Below are positions 52,756 to 61,977 of a stretch of DNA of 64,000 nt, one piece after another. Position numbers and translations under genes: made by a program. Source of the DNA: Prevotella sp. UBA3675 (GTDB lineage Bacteria; Bacteroidota; Bacteroidia; Bacteroidales; Bacteroidaceae); assembly GCA_002372235.1 (NCBI GenBank), contig DFJI01000039.1, positions 35,500-99,499 on the forward strand, in the 5' to 3' direction. The stretch's first letter is position 1. Each line of letters begins with the position of its first letter. The notes below the pieces were generated by a model. That model saw only the letters and a program-made list of their open reading frames with translations. It searched no databases and was not told the DNA's origin.

Positions 52756-55335
52756 TTATTTCAGCACCACCTTCTTCTCCTGTCCGTCATAATCTACTAC
52801 TTGAGTGAACGCCTGCGGAACGGCATCGCCCTTGGCACCGATGACGATGCTGAAACGGCGCTGCTTCAGCATGCCGCTGAAACTGCCGCGACGCGGACCG
52901 ATGGTAAGTGTGCGGTTTGCATCATCCCAACTGAAGATGATCTCGCTGAACTCGCCCTTCTCGTAATTATAGTTGTCGCCCTCATCCTCATAGAGCGTAA
53001 AGGTGCCGTTGGCTCCAGGATAAACGCGCAGCTCGAGATTGTCCCAAGCCTTCTCATTGCTATACTGCACGAACGGGCCTAAGGGCAGGATGCTCCCTGC
53101 ACGCACATAGACCGGCATCTCGTCGATGGGACACGGGCGCTGCAGGGTGCGACCGCCCTTCACGCGCTGCCCGGTCCAGAAGTCGTACCAGTCTGTACCG
53201 GCAGGCAGATAGACACTCACCGGGGCAGCAGCCTTGCGCACGTCGGGATAGACGAGATGGCCTTTCTTCCGCTCGTCTTTCCAGGTATAGAGAGGGTCGG
53301 TCACGGGCTTCACCAGCAGCTGTCGTCCGAACATATACTCATCGTTCAGCCGGATGGCCTTGCGGTCGTGGGCAAAGTCCATCACCAGCGGACGCATCAT
53401 CGAACCGCTGCGCTGCACCACATCGCCAGCCGTAGCATAGATGTAGGGCAGCAATCGGTAGCGCAGCTCAATATAGCGCTTGGTCACGTCGTAGGCCCAG
53501 TCGCCCTCCTTGCCGATGTGATAGACCTCGCTCACCATAGGCGACGAGCAGTGGTTGCGCATCAGGGGCATGAAGGCTCCCCACTGCATCCAGCGCACGC
53601 GCAACTCCTGCAGCGCCGGGTTCTTCGGGTCGTTGTTGTAGTCCCAATAGAAGAAGCCGCCCAAGTCGGTGTTCCAGAACGGAATGCCGCAGAGTGTGTA
53701 GTTCAGTCCGCTGGGCACCTGACACTTCATTTCCTTCCACGACGACTGAATGTCACCGCTCCACGAGAAGGCACCATAGTGCTGCAAGCCGAACGAGCCG
53801 CTACGGGTCATCTGCACACTGCGCTTGCCCTTATAGTTCTTCTGCTTCTTCATCTTCGCCTTCTCCGCAGCACGCTGGTGCTCATAAATGCCCTTGTTCG
53901 TCAACAGCGGGAAAGCATTCTTCACCGAGCGCCATGTGCCGGCATAGGTCTTGTACTCATCGTCGCCGGGCTGTTCAAAGTGGTCGGGCTCCGTCGAGTC
54001 GGTCCACCACGCATCGAAGCCGATGCGATAGAGGTTCGTGAGCTGTTGCCAATAGATGTCGCGTGCCTTCGGGTTGAAGGCATCGTAAGGCATCACGCCG
54101 TGATTCCTCGGCCATGTGTCGAAGGGCAGCAGCGCACCGATCTCCTTCAGCTTGGCATAGCCCTCCGTCCACGGGCCGAAGTTGGCCCAGATGCTGATCA
54201 TCAGGTGTGCATGGTTCTTATGCACGTAGTCGGCCATCTCCTCCGGGCTCTTGATACGTGGGCTCTTTCCCGTCTTCACATAGTCATCGGCCATCTGCTG
54301 CAGGTCCTTTGGCAGATACTTTGCCCACTGCGGATCGCCCACCTTATTTATATAATAGGGATTCTCAAAGCGCATGGCGTTCCAGTTGCTGTCGCATCCC
54401 CAGTACTGCCAGTCCTGCACGATGCCGTCGAGCGGGATGCGCAGCTCGCGATAGCGGTCGAGCACCTCACAGAGCTCGTCGCTGGTCTTATAGCGCTCGC
54501 GGCACTGCCAGTGGCCCATCGTCCAGAGGGGGAACATCGTGGCCTGGCCGGTGAGCTCCCGGATGGCGGCAATCACGCCGTCCTGCGAACCGTCGCGATA
54601 CATGAAGTAGTAGTCGATGGCCTCAGCCACCTCCGACGCGAACGTCATTCCCTCACTATTGTCGGTGAAGCGGCTGCGCCCGGCATTGTCCCAGTACAGC
54701 CCATAGCCTTTCTCCGAGGTGATGTATGGTATGGCAATATAGGTGTTATGATTCCACAGCTCCATGTCGCGACCGCGCCAGGTCATCGCCGTATCGCGCA
54801 GTTGTCCCAGTCCGAACACGGCCTCGTCGCCGTCGAGTGTCCAGGTCTGCCCCACTCTCAGCTTGCCTGCATCGGCATCGCCCTGTCGGCGCTCCATGCT
54901 CAGATGTTTCTCCTTCAGCAGCACGTCGCCTGCCGCATTGCAGAACGTGACTTGCCCGCTCTGCTGGTCAATGCTCACCTTCATCCGCTCCGAGGTGAGT
55001 GTCAGCGTTGTGCCGTTGGTGCTCGCAGCATAAGGAGCCGCCTCAGCCGCCTTCTTGTCGCGCGACGAGGGCTTTGCCGCAGCCTGCGGGGGCAGGATCA
55101 CCGAGAAGCTCGTCTTCTCTAACTTGGCGGCCCCTGCCGGCTGTTTCACCACCCTGACGATCTCGGGGGTGTAGAACTCCACCGTCACCACCTCATTCTG
55201 TGTCTCCACTCGGGCGTTCTGCCCTGTCTGTTGTCCACGGTTGCTCTTCTGAGCGTGTGCGCCCAGCGCCATTGTCATGCAGCACAAGAGGGCCACGCCT
55301 CTTCTTGCCAGAAAATTCAGTTTGTGTTTTGCCAT
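52756..55335 (-). CDS. exported glycoside hydrolase family 31
   Basis: An 859-aa protein with a signal peptide (~28 residues). The GH31 N-terminal beta domain contains FGLGQ, and the barrel has MFPLWTMGHWQCRERYKT. The nucleophile lies in FDAWWTDSTEPD and the acid/base in SWSGDIQSSW. The C-terminus has the DUF5110-type beta domains. It would hydrolyse alpha-linked glucose or xylose in the periplasm; substrate uncertain. It is the last gene of DUF4348-murB-MBL-GH31, with a 72-bp gap before it. Confidence 0.92.
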   Translation of the reverse strand: MAKHKLNFLARRGVALLCCMTMALGAHAQKSNRGQQTGQNARVETQNEVVTVEFYTPEIVRVVKQPAGAAKLEKTSFSVILPPQAAAKPSSRDKKAAEAAPYAASTNGTTLTLTSERMKVSIDQQSGQVTFCNAAGDVLLKEKHLSMERRQGDADAGKLRVGQTWTLDGDEAVFGLGQLRDTAMTWRGRDMELWNHNTYIAIPYITSEKGYGLYWDNAGRSRFTDNSEGMTFASEVAEAIDYYFMYRDGSQDGVIAAIRELTGQATMFPLWTMGHWQCRERYKTSDELCEVLDRYRELRIPLDGIVQDWQYWGCDSNWNAMRFENPYYINKVGDPQWAKYLPKDLQQMADDYVKTGKSPRIKSPEEMADYVHKNHAHLMISIWANFGPWTEGYAKLKEIGALLPFDTWPRNHGVMPYDAFNPKARDIYWQQLTNLYRIGFDAWWTDSTEPDHFEQPGDDEYKTYAGTWRSVKNAFPLLTNKGIYEHQRAAEKAKMKKQKNYKGKRSVQMTRSGSFGLQHYGAFSWSGDIQSSWKEMKCQVPSGLNYTLCGIPFWNTDLGGFFYWDYNNDPKNPALQELRVRWMQWGAFMPLMRNHCSSPMVSEVYHIGKEGDWAYDVTKRYIELRYRLLPYIYATAGDVVQRSGSMMRPLVMDFAHDRKAIRLNDEYMFGRQLLVKPVTDPLYTWKDERKKGHLVYPDVRKAAAPVSVYLPAGTDWYDFWTGQRVKGGRTLQRPCPIDEMPVYVRAGSILPLGPFVQYSNEKAWDNLELRVYPGANGTFTLYEDEGDNYNYEKGEFSEIIFSWDDANRTLTIGPRRGSFSGMLKQRRFSIVIGAKGDAVPQAFTQVVDYDGQEKKVVLK

Positions 55336-55407
55336 GTTGTAATGTTGGTTAGTAAGTTTATGATGATTCTTATGGTTCTTGGTTTTGGTCGCTTTTCTCT
55401 GTCGTTT

Positions 55408-56169
55408 TCAGATTTCCAATATCTGTCCGTCGTAGGCCAGCTCCACCCCTTCGGGCAGTTTTCGGTTCACCTCCTCATGCAGCCCGATGTCGTGGCATAC
55501 ATGGGTGAGCAGTGTGCGCCTTGCCCCCATCCTGCGGGCAAAGGCCACGGCATCATCGACCGACTGATGCGAATGGTGCTCAGGCTTGTATCGCAGGGCG
55601 TTCACCACCAGCACCTCCACCCCGTCGAGCAGTGCCGCCTGACGGTCGTCTATGGTCTTCATGTCGGTGATATAGGCAAAGCGCCCGAACCGATAGCCCA
55701 GTATGGGCAGCTTGCCGTGCATCACCTCAAACGGCAGCACGCCGATGTCGCCTATCTGCATCGGCTCTCCGGCATGTATCTCATGCAGTCCGATCGCCGG
55801 CACGCCCGGATAGCGATGTTCCGCAAAGCAGTAAGGCAGCATCTCGAGCATGCCCTTGCGGGCTATGGGGTCAGCATATACATTGATCTCGCCAAACTGG
55901 CAATAGGGCCGGATGTCGTCCATGCCTCCCACATGGTCGTAGTGCGAATGGGTGATCAGGATGCCGTCGATGCGCCGGAACGGCATGGGCAGTATCTGTT
56001 CGCGGAAGTCGGGACCTATATCGACCAGCAGGCGCGTGCGCTCGGTCTCCACCAGGATGGAGCAGCGCAGCCGGCGGTCATGCTTGTCGGCACTGCGGCA
56101 CACTTCGCACTGGCAGCCTATCACTGGCACGCCGCACGAAGTCCCGGTTCCAAGAAAAGTGATTCGCAT
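55408..56169 (-). CDS. MBL-fold metallo-hydrolase (PhnP-like)
   Basis: A 253-aa metallo-beta-lactamase-fold hydrolase. It starts with FLGTGTSCGVPVIGCQCEVC, has the metal motif HSHYDHVGG (HxHxDH) and later ITDMK and HVCHD. It resembles the PhnP/RNase Z-like phosphodiesterase group, often cyclic-phosphate hydrolases; the substrate is unknown. It lies 21 bp after murB. Confidence 0.88.
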   Translation of the reverse strand: MRITFLGTGTSCGVPVIGCQCEVCRSADKHDRRLRCSILVETERTRLLVDIGPDFREQILPMPFRRIDGILITHSHYDHVGGMDDIRPYCQFGEINVYADPIARKGMLEMLPYCFAEHRYPGVPAIGLHEIHAGEPMQIGDIGVLPFEVMHGKLPILGYRFGRFAYITDMKTIDDRQAALLDGVEVLVVNALRYKPEHHSHQSVDDAVAFARRMGARRTLLTHVCHDIGLHEEVNRKLPEGVELAYDGQILEI

Positions 56170-56190
56170 AGGGAGGAAAATGATTCGTTT

Positions 56191-57198
56191 TTAGATGATG
56201 TTCACTTCAGGGAAGATGCTGATACCGAACTGCGCCTGCACATCAGCTCGAATGGCCTCACACAGTGTCACGACCTCCTGCCCTGTAGCACCGCCTCGGT
56301 TCACGAGCACCAGGGCCTGCTTGCCGTGTACGCCGGCATGGCCCATCGTGCGCCCTTTCCATCCGCACTGGTCGATGAGCCAGCCTGCGGGAATCTTCTC
56401 GTGCTGCTCGTCAACGGCATAGTGCGGCATCTGCGGATGCTCAGCCAGTAGCGCCTCAAACTGCTCACGCCCCACCACGGGGTTCATGAAGAAGCTGCCA
56501 GCATTGCCTTCCACCTTCGGGTCGGGCAGTTTCTCGCGCCTGATGGCAATGATCACTTCGCGCAACTGTGCCGCCGTGGGATGTGTGATTCCCTGCTTGC
56601 CCAGTTCGGTGCGAATATTGCCGTAGTCCAGACGTGGCACAAACTGCTTCGCGAGGCGATACGTCACATGGGTGATCAGGTAGCGGTTCTTCCATTCATG
56701 CTTGAACTGGCTACTTCTATACCCGTATCGGCAGGCCGTCGCGGGTATCCGTTCCACCTCTCCGCTTGGTATGTTCACGGCCTCGACCCAGGCTATCAGC
56801 TCGCCCACCTCGGCACCGTAGGCACCGATGTTCTGCACCGCCGAAGCGCCCACGTCGCCAGGAATCAGCGACAGGTTCTCAGCCCCGTGCCACCCGTGGC
56901 TTACGAAGCAATCGACCATTGCATCCCACTCCTCGCCGCTGCCCACGCGCACCAGCACATGGTCGGCTTGTTCCTCCACCACCTCACAGCCCTTGATGGC
57001 CGAGCGCACCACCGTTCCCTCATAGTCGCGCGTAAGCAGCAGGTTGCTGCCTCCTCCCACGACGAGGAAAGGCTCACTCAGCCCACGAGCCACGGCTGCG
57101 GCCTCCTGCTCAGAGTCGAACTCAACGAAGCGGCGGCAACGGGCATCGATGCCAAAAGTGTTGTGCCGAAGCAGACTATAGTTGCTGTAGTCCTTCAT
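56191..57198 (-). CDS. murB: UDP-N-acetylenolpyruvoylglucosamine reductase
   Basis: A 335-aa FAD enzyme that makes UDP-MurNAc. It has the NTFGIDARC segment near the N-terminus, VVGGGSNLL, SLIPGDVGASAVQNIGAYG (FAD binding), the ...YRSSQFKHEWK segment (catalytic Tyr-type II form) and GNAGSFFMNPVV (catalytic Ser). Length is usual for type I/II enzymes of the group. It sits 8 bp after the DUF4348 gene. Confidence 0.95.
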   Translation of the reverse strand: MKDYSNYSLLRHNTFGIDARCRRFVEFDSEQEAAAVARGLSEPFLVVGGGSNLLLTRDYEGTVVRSAIKGCEVVEEQADHVLVRVGSGEEWDAMVDCFVSHGWHGAENLSLIPGDVGASAVQNIGAYGAEVGELIAWVEAVNIPSGEVERIPATACRYGYRSSQFKHEWKNRYLITHVTYRLAKQFVPRLDYGNIRTELGKQGITHPTAAQLREVIIAIRREKLPDPKVEGNAGSFFMNPVVGREQFEALLAEHPQMPHYAVDEQHEKIPAGWLIDQCGWKGRTMGHAGVHGKQALVLVNRGGATGQEVVTLCEAIRADVQAQFGISIFPEVNII

Positions 57199-57206
57199 GT
57201 CTCTCT

Positions 57207-58046
57207 TCAGGTGATGAGCTTGGTCAGAATCCAGTGGCCCTTGCGCAGGTGGAAGGTGAGCTCCACCTCCAGTCCGTTGGCAATGCCGCGCAGCAGCATT
57301 ATCTTGTGCGTTGAGGCGGGATTCTGCTGACCATATACGATGTTATAGAGTATGTGTTGCGGCAGTTCCGGACGGAAAGCTTCCCAGAAGTCGGGTGTGA
57401 TCATGCCCTCGATGGTTGAGAAGTCATCGTCGGGATCGGGACCCGAGAAGATGATTTGCTGCGCCAGACTGGCATGCTGGAACACGGAGTCGGAAGCAAA
57501 CTGCTGATAGAACTTCAGAAACTGCGCATTGGCATTGCGCTGCAGGGGCAGCCGCCTCACCTCGTGCAGCATCCAGCGCCCACTGCGCCGGCTGAACACG
57601 AACTGCTCCACGCGGTCGGTGTCCAGATTGAAGCGCTCCACCGTGGCCTCCACCAGCGTCGTGTCGTGCACCAGGTCTTCCTGTGGCGACGAGTCGAAGA
57701 TGAGCGTGTAGTAGTCCTGATTCATGAAGAACGGCTCCATCTTCCACTGCCGGCGCTCCACCGTAAGCTTCTTACCGTCAGTAATCACTGGCAACGGAAA
57801 CACCGTGCGCTCCTGCTGTTGCCTGTGGCTGGTAGCATAGTTGAAAAAGAAATCGTCGAACAGCTCATCGGCCCCCGTGGGCATGAGCGAATCGCCCTGG
57901 GCTACATCAGCCGAATCCACGCTTGTTGTATCGGCCTCCTCGCCCGTCAGCAGCCATGTGCTCCGACGGTTGTCGGAACAGGATGCCAGCACGCAGGCCA
58001 TCAGCACAAACAGGCCGCAGGCTATTTTGGTTTGCTTATACATCAT
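57207..58046 (-). CDS. DUF4348-like lipoprotein
   Basis: About 279 aa. The lipoprotein signal (FGLFV-like hydrophobic core LFVLMACVLASC) is followed by an acidic linker and a domain with FDDFFFNYATSxxxQxxRTVFPLPV, typical of DUF4348 lipoproteins of Bacteroidota. The start is ATG 58046 (or 58043); an in-frame ATG at 58085 puts 13 polar residues before the signal. It heads the murB operon and is divergent from the NTPase/CYTH gene. Confidence 0.8.
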   Translation of the reverse strand: MMYKQTKIACGLFVLMACVLASCSDNRRSTWLLTGEEADTTSVDSADVAQGDSLMPTGADELFDDFFFNYATSHRQQQERTVFPLPVITDGKKLTVERRQWKMEPFFMNQDYYTLIFDSSPQEDLVHDTTLVEATVERFNLDTDRVEQFVFSRRSGRWMLHEVRRLPLQRNANAQFLKFYQQFASDSVFQHASLAQQIIFSGPDPDDDFSTIEGMITPDFWEAFRPELPQHILYNIVYGQQNPASTHKIMLLRGIANGLEVELTFHLRKGHWILTKLIT

Positions 58047-58123
58047 CCCGTGAGAAGTATGCTTCTCTTCCTTATTTAATATCACACAATACTTTGTTTG
58101 CTTCTACTGTAGAAAAAACTTTG

Positions 58124-58131
58124 CAAAAGTA
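58124..58131 (-). promoter_or_regulatory. -7 promoter box of the DUF4348-murB operon
   Basis: The minus strand reads TACTTTTG (TAnnTTTG), ~78 bp before ATG 58046. Confidence 0.5.
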
Positions 58132-58226
58132 CAAAAAAAACTACATTCTCTTCCCCTTTTGACAAAAAATTATCACCACCGTGCAAAAAAATGTCTACAA
58201 GGGCATGGACATTAAACAGAAAGAAC

Positions 58227-58234
58227 TACCTTTG
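58227..58234 (+). promoter_or_regulatory. -7 promoter box of the NTPase/CYTH gene
   Basis: TACCTTTG (TAnnTTTG), 39 bp before ATG 58274. Confidence 0.6.
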
Positions 58235-58273
58235 CACAAAATACTCATAAAAAACGACTGAATAGCAAACACG

Positions 58274-59383
58274 ATGGGCAGCATCAAGAAAATCGTACTC
58301 ACAGGCGGGCCCTGCGCCGGCAAGACATCGGCGCTGGTTCGCGTCATCGAACATTTCTCAAGCCTTGGGTTCAAGGTGTTCACCATTCCCGAAGTGCCTA
58401 CTCTCTTCACGCAAGCGGGAATGGACTATCTCACTAAGAACCGGGGATTCTTCTATCAGGGCGAGAAGGCCACACTCGAAATCCAGATGGCGCTCGAGGA
58501 CAAGTTCACACGCATGGCGCAGGAATTCGAGGAGAACTGCATCATCGTGTGCGACCGTGGCACAATGGACATCTCGGCCTATATGGCACCCGAGGTGTGG
58601 GACGAGATTACCCGCGCCGTAGGCACCTCCACGCCCGAACTGCGACAGCGCTACGATGCCGTGCTACACCTCGTGTCGGCTGCCGACGGAGCCGAACAGT
58701 ACTACACCACGGCCAACAACGCCTCGCGTAATGAGAGCAACGACGAGGAGGGACTGCGCATCGCACGAGGGCTCGACAAGAAGGTCATCAAGGCATGGAC
58801 GGGACACCCCCACCTGCGCGTCATCAACAACGACGAGGACTTCGACAAGAAGATGAACCGCGTGCTGAAGGAAATCTCCGACGTGCTCAGCCTGCCCCAG
58901 CCCATCGTGGATGAGCGCAAGTACATCGTTCAGCTCACAGGAGCACTGCCCGACGACTGTACCGAGAGCGAGATCACGCAGTGCTACCTCACGGGCGATC
59001 CTGATGCCGAGGTACGCCTGCGCCGCCGCGTGTGGCAGGGCAAGGTGGTCAACGTGCACACCACGCGCAAGCGCATCTCCCCCACCGAGGAGATTGTCAC
59101 CGAACGGCAGATCAACAACAACCTCTACGAGATGATGCTCGCACTGGCCGACCCCGACCGACTGCCCATACACAAGCTGCGCAAGAGCTTCATCTGGAAA
59201 GGGCAGTACTTCGAGCTCGACTTCTACAAAGACCAGCTCGACGGCCTCGTCATCCTGGAGACCAAAGGCATCACCGAGCACAAGAGCGTGAAGTTCCCAC
59301 CCTTCATCCGCGTGGTGGAGGACATCACGTGCAGCACCAAATACTACAACTACAACCTGGCCAAGAAGAAGAAGGAGTCATGA
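58274..59383 (+). CDS. P-loop NTPase (AAA_28) fused to CYTH-like domain, TTD14-like
   Basis: A 369-aa cytoplasmic protein. Residues 1-~185 are a kinase-like P-loop domain (Walker A GGPCAGKTSA at ~11, DRGTMD as Walker-B/lid region). Residues ~215-365 are a CYTH-like beta barrel (conserved R/E/K positions: EVRLRRRVWQG, TERQI, LETKG). The same pair occurs in the eukaryotic TTD14 (Trpl translocation defect) proteins, which bind GTP and phosphatidic acid. Role in bacteria is unknown. Its last bases overlap the glycosyltransferase start (ATGA). Confidence 0.85.
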   Translation: MGSIKKIVLTGGPCAGKTSALVRVIEHFSSLGFKVFTIPEVPTLFTQAGMDYLTKNRGFFYQGEKATLEIQMALEDKFTRMAQEFEENCIIVCDRGTMDISAYMAPEVWDEITRAVGTSTPELRQRYDAVLHLVSAADGAEQYYTTANNASRNESNDEEGLRIARGLDKKVIKAWTGHPHLRVINNDEDFDKKMNRVLKEISDVLSLPQPIVDERKYIVQLTGALPDDCTESEITQCYLTGDPDAEVRLRRRVWQGKVVNVHTTRKRISPTEEIVTERQINNNLYEMMLALADPDRLPIHKLRKSFIWKGQYFELDFYKDQLDGLVILETKGITEHKSVKFPPFIRVVEDITCSTKYYNYNLAKKKKES

Positions 59384-60495
59384 AGATAGGCATTGAAGCA
59401 CAGCGTATCTTCCGTGCCAACAAGCACGGCATGGACTACGTGGTGCTGCAGGAGATTCTGCAATTGCAGCAGATAGACCATGAGAACGAGTATTTCGTGT
59501 TCGTGAAGCCCGGCCCCGACCGTTGCGTCAGCGAGTCGGCCAACATGCACATCGTGGAGCTCACCACACCCAGCTACCCCCTCTGGGAGCAGTGGGCACT
59601 GCCCCGGGCCGCCAAGAAGGCCGGCGTGCAACTGCTCCACTGCACCAGCAACACTGCCCCCATTCGCTGCAGCATACCGCTCGTGCTCACCCTCCACGAC
59701 ATCATCTTCCTTGAACCGCGCGACAAGGCCAACAAGTCGCTCTATCAGAACATGGGGTGGTTCTACCGCCGACTCGTAGTGCCGCGCATCCTGCCCCGCT
59801 GCCGCCGCATCATCACCGTGTCGCAGTTCGAGCTGCGCAACATCGTCGGCAAGCTCCACATCCCCGAGGAGCGCATGGCCATGATCTACAATGGCTACAA
59901 CGAGTGGTTCCGCGTGCTCAACGACACACACGACGTTTACAAGAAATACATCCCTCAGAAAGGCTACATCTTCTTCCTCGGCAATACCGACCCGAAGAAG
60001 AACACCGAGCGCACGCTCATTGCCTACGCCCGCTACCTGGAGCGCTCAGCCGTGAAGCGACCGCTGCTCATGGCCGACCTCGACCGCCACTATCTCGACA
60101 GCATCATCAGCCGCAACCACATCGGGCACATACGCCAGCATCTGCACATGCCCGGCTACATTCCCAACAGCGACCTGCCTGCCATCTATAACGACGCCTT
60201 CTGTTTCCTCTACACCTCGCTGCGCGAGAGCTTCGGCATCCCCCTGCTCGAAGGTATGGCCTGCGGCACGCCCGTCATCACCAGCAACACGTCGTCGATG
60301 CCGGAGATTGGCGGCCCCGATGCCATCCTCGTCAATCCCGAACAGGCCGACGAGATAGCCGACATGCTCATCCGCCTGGAGACCGACCCTGACTTCTATC
60401 AGCAGAAACGCGAAGTGGGACTGCAGCGTGCCCGCCTCTTCTCATGGCAGCGAACCGCCGAGCAACTGCTCAGCCTCTATCACGAAATTGCCTGA
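59380..60495 (+). CDS. GT4-type glycosyltransferase
   Basis: A 371-aa GT-B fold enzyme. The N-terminal domain begins KIGIEAQRIFRANKHGMD (sugar-acceptor side). The C-terminal donor domain has YIFFLGNTDPKKN, then SLRESFGIPLLEGMACGTPVITSN, the typical E-x7-E donor motif of family GT4. It probably adds a sugar to surface polysaccharide or lipid. It starts 4 bp inside the NTPase/CYTH gene. The last bases, including the TGA, are also the first unit of the 22-bp array. Confidence 0.9.
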   Translation: MKIGIEAQRIFRANKHGMDYVVLQEILQLQQIDHENEYFVFVKPGPDRCVSESANMHIVELTTPSYPLWEQWALPRAAKKAGVQLLHCTSNTAPIRCSIPLVLTLHDIIFLEPRDKANKSLYQNMGWFYRRLVVPRILPRCRRIITVSQFELRNIVGKLHIPEERMAMIYNGYNEWFRVLNDTHDVYKKYIPQKGYIFFLGNTDPKKNTERTLIAYARYLERSAVKRPLLMADLDRHYLDSIISRNHIGHIRQHLHMPGYIPNSDLPAIYNDAFCFLYTSLRESFGIPLLEGMACGTPVITSNTSSMPEIGGPDAILVNPEQADEIADMLIRLETDPDFYQQKREVGLQRARLFSWQRTAEQLLSLYHEIA

Positions 60496-60688
60496 ATCGT
60501 AACGCTATTTTTCCTGAATCGTAACGTAATCTATCCTAAATCATGACCCAATCTTGGATAGATAGCCTCGTGATATATCCTAAAACGCGGCGTGAAACAG
60601 CCGTCGGCACTGCATGAAACAGCCGTCGGCACTGTATGAAACAGCCGTCGGCGCTGCATGTGACAGCCGCAAGCGAGACATCCCTGTT
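60491..60688. repeat. degenerate 22-bp-phase repeat array (9 units)
   Basis: Units start at 60491, 60513, 60535, 60557, 60579, 60601, 60623, 60645 and 60667, exactly 22 bp apart. Units 1-2 share CCTGAATCGTAACG, unit 3 CCTAAATCATGAC, unit 5 CCTAAAACG, and units 6-8 CCGTCGGC.CTG with GAAACAG before them. Unit 4 is diverged. The array begins inside the glycosyltransferase stop codon. Confidence 0.75.
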
Positions 60689-60726
60689 ACAGCGCTGCTG
60701 AACCATTTGTTTACTATAACAGGAAA

Positions 60727-60894
60727 AGTTTGCAAAACATCTGCTCCATCTGCTCCGCTACGCAACATCTTATATATCAGCCACTTAGAAGAGGAGCAGA
60801 TGGGAGCAGATAAAAAAACATCTGCTCCGCCTGCAACACTCTGATTGTCAATAAGATAACAAAGCGGAGCAGATGGAGCAGATGTTTTGCAACT
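60727..60894. repeat. paired ATCTGCTCC hairpin elements with ~31-bp inverted ends
   Basis: 60727-60758 and 60864-60894 are inverted copies (AGT(T)TGCAAAACATCTGCTCC...) with a single-base indel. Inside, two ~70-bp hairpin units lie back to back around a run of A (60812-60818). The right arm is followed by TTTTT, so it may also work as a terminator for the convergent genes. The second unit matches the element at 16873-16957. Confidence 0.7.
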
Positions 60895-60913
60895 TTTTCT
60901 GGTAAGTGACATA

Positions 60914-61708
60914 TCACCTCTTCATCACAGCATACTTCTTTCCGTCCTTGATATAGATGCCATGCTTGGGAGTGTCTTGAATCTGATGCCCCTGAAGGTC
61001 AAAACAGCCCACCGAATGAGGTTCCTCCGTATTTGCGCCGTAACGAGAGGACATCCCAGAAGCAGTTCCCGTTCCGTTCTTCGGCAAATAGAAGTTTTCT
61101 TGAGTGAAAAGACAGGTATCGCTCTCGAAATATTCCATATAATCATATCCGCCAGGTGTAAATGCAACTGGAGTGAACAGAGCGCTGTTGCTCCCTATAC
61201 CCTCTACCCAATACGCCTTTATTTGTTGCTGACTTCCATGTTTCTCATATTCATAGGTAATTTCTAATCGGCTGCGCTTAATACCGTTGACCTCTATTGT
61301 ATCCTCATCCGTTACTATTCCCACAGCATCTTCAGGTGCACCGTACAGATTAGAAATTGCATCTCCCTTCTTCAGGTTGAAGTCATAGTACAGCACCTTA
61401 CGGTTTAGGAATTCATTCCACACATACACTTTCCTGTCTTGTTCCTGCCATGCACTTTCAAATCTGCTGGTAATGTGGTATTCAGGATAGGTGAAGATCA
61501 GTTTCAAATATAAACATTTGTACTTTTCGTTCCCTATAATGGTGTCGCCCTCAAACCAGAACGTGATGTTGCTTTGGGTGTCACCAGTCTGATACCGCAT
61601 GTCATACTCCCATACAGCCTCTTCTTTCACCAAGGGGATATAATCGTCGGCAACCATTTCCGACAGGTTTGCGCAGAACGACACGAAAAGTAACATCCAT
61701 TTTTTCAT
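60914..61708 (-). CDS. secreted paralogous protein with DLQGH...GIYIKDGKKY tail (copy A)
   Basis: A 264-aa exported protein with a signal peptide (MKKWMLLFVSFCANLSEMVA). The body is beta-rich: VWEYD, YYDFNLKKGD, TIEVNGIKRSRL, YWVEGIGSNSAL. These segments recur in the two paralogues upstream. The tail FDLQGHQIQDTPKHGIYIKDG matches that of many Prevotella secreted proteins and is probably a T9SS sorting signal. The ~100 bp coding the tail are nearly identical to those in copy C (63032). Function is unknown. Confidence 0.75.
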   Translation of the reverse strand: MKKWMLLFVSFCANLSEMVADDYIPLVKEEAVWEYDMRYQTGDTQSNITFWFEGDTIIGNEKYKCLYLKLIFTYPEYHITSRFESAWQEQDRKVYVWNEFLNRKVLYYDFNLKKGDAISNLYGAPEDAVGIVTDEDTIEVNGIKRSRLEITYEYEKHGSQQQIKAYWVEGIGSNSALFTPVAFTPGGYDYMEYFESDTCLFTQENFYLPKNGTGTASGMSSRYGANTEEPHSVGCFDLQGHQIQDTPKHGIYIKDGKKYAVMKR

Positions 61709-61710
61709 AG

Positions 61711-61947
61711 TTATAAATGTTTTATTTCACCATTTTCGATAATCAGCTCAGCTCCTACAGGCACGTCAAGATTTTTTCCTCTACGCATCAGGATGCGTCC
61801 ACCGTTTCGAAGAATTATCTTACAAGAACTCGACAGTTCAAATTCCGCATTATAGATGCACCCATCATCAATAATTAGTTCGGCTGGTCCTTGGGAATGA
61901 ACTCGAAAGCTACATAATAAAAATAATAAGAAAAATATCTTTTTCAT
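61711..61947 (-). CDS. small secreted protein between paralogues
   Basis: A 78-aa protein with a signal peptide (MKKIFFLLFLLCSFRVHSQ). The mature ~59 residues form a beta-type repeat: GPAELIIDDGCIYN, CKIILRNGGRILMRRGKNLDVPVGAELIIENGEI. It resembles short beta-helix or adhesin coils. It lies 2 bp upstream of copy A. A decayed relative is found at 62812-62946. Confidence 0.7.
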   Translation of the reverse strand: MKKIFFLLFLLCSFRVHSQGPAELIIDDGCIYNAEFELSSSCKIILRNGGRILMRRGKNLDVPVGAELIIENGEIKHL

Positions 61948-61977
61948 GCGACATTTTTTACTTCTTCACTGCTCGGT

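Noticed and set aside
53257..55122. 621-codon open frame on the plus strand
   Set aside because: It lies wholly antisense to the GH31 gene, which has catalytic motifs and a signal peptide. The open frame is a by-product of codon bias.
60491..60688. CRISPR array or minisatellite inside a gene
   Set aside because: No spacers. The units run outside the glycosyltransferase coding region, and 22 is not a multiple of three, so it is not a protein repeat.
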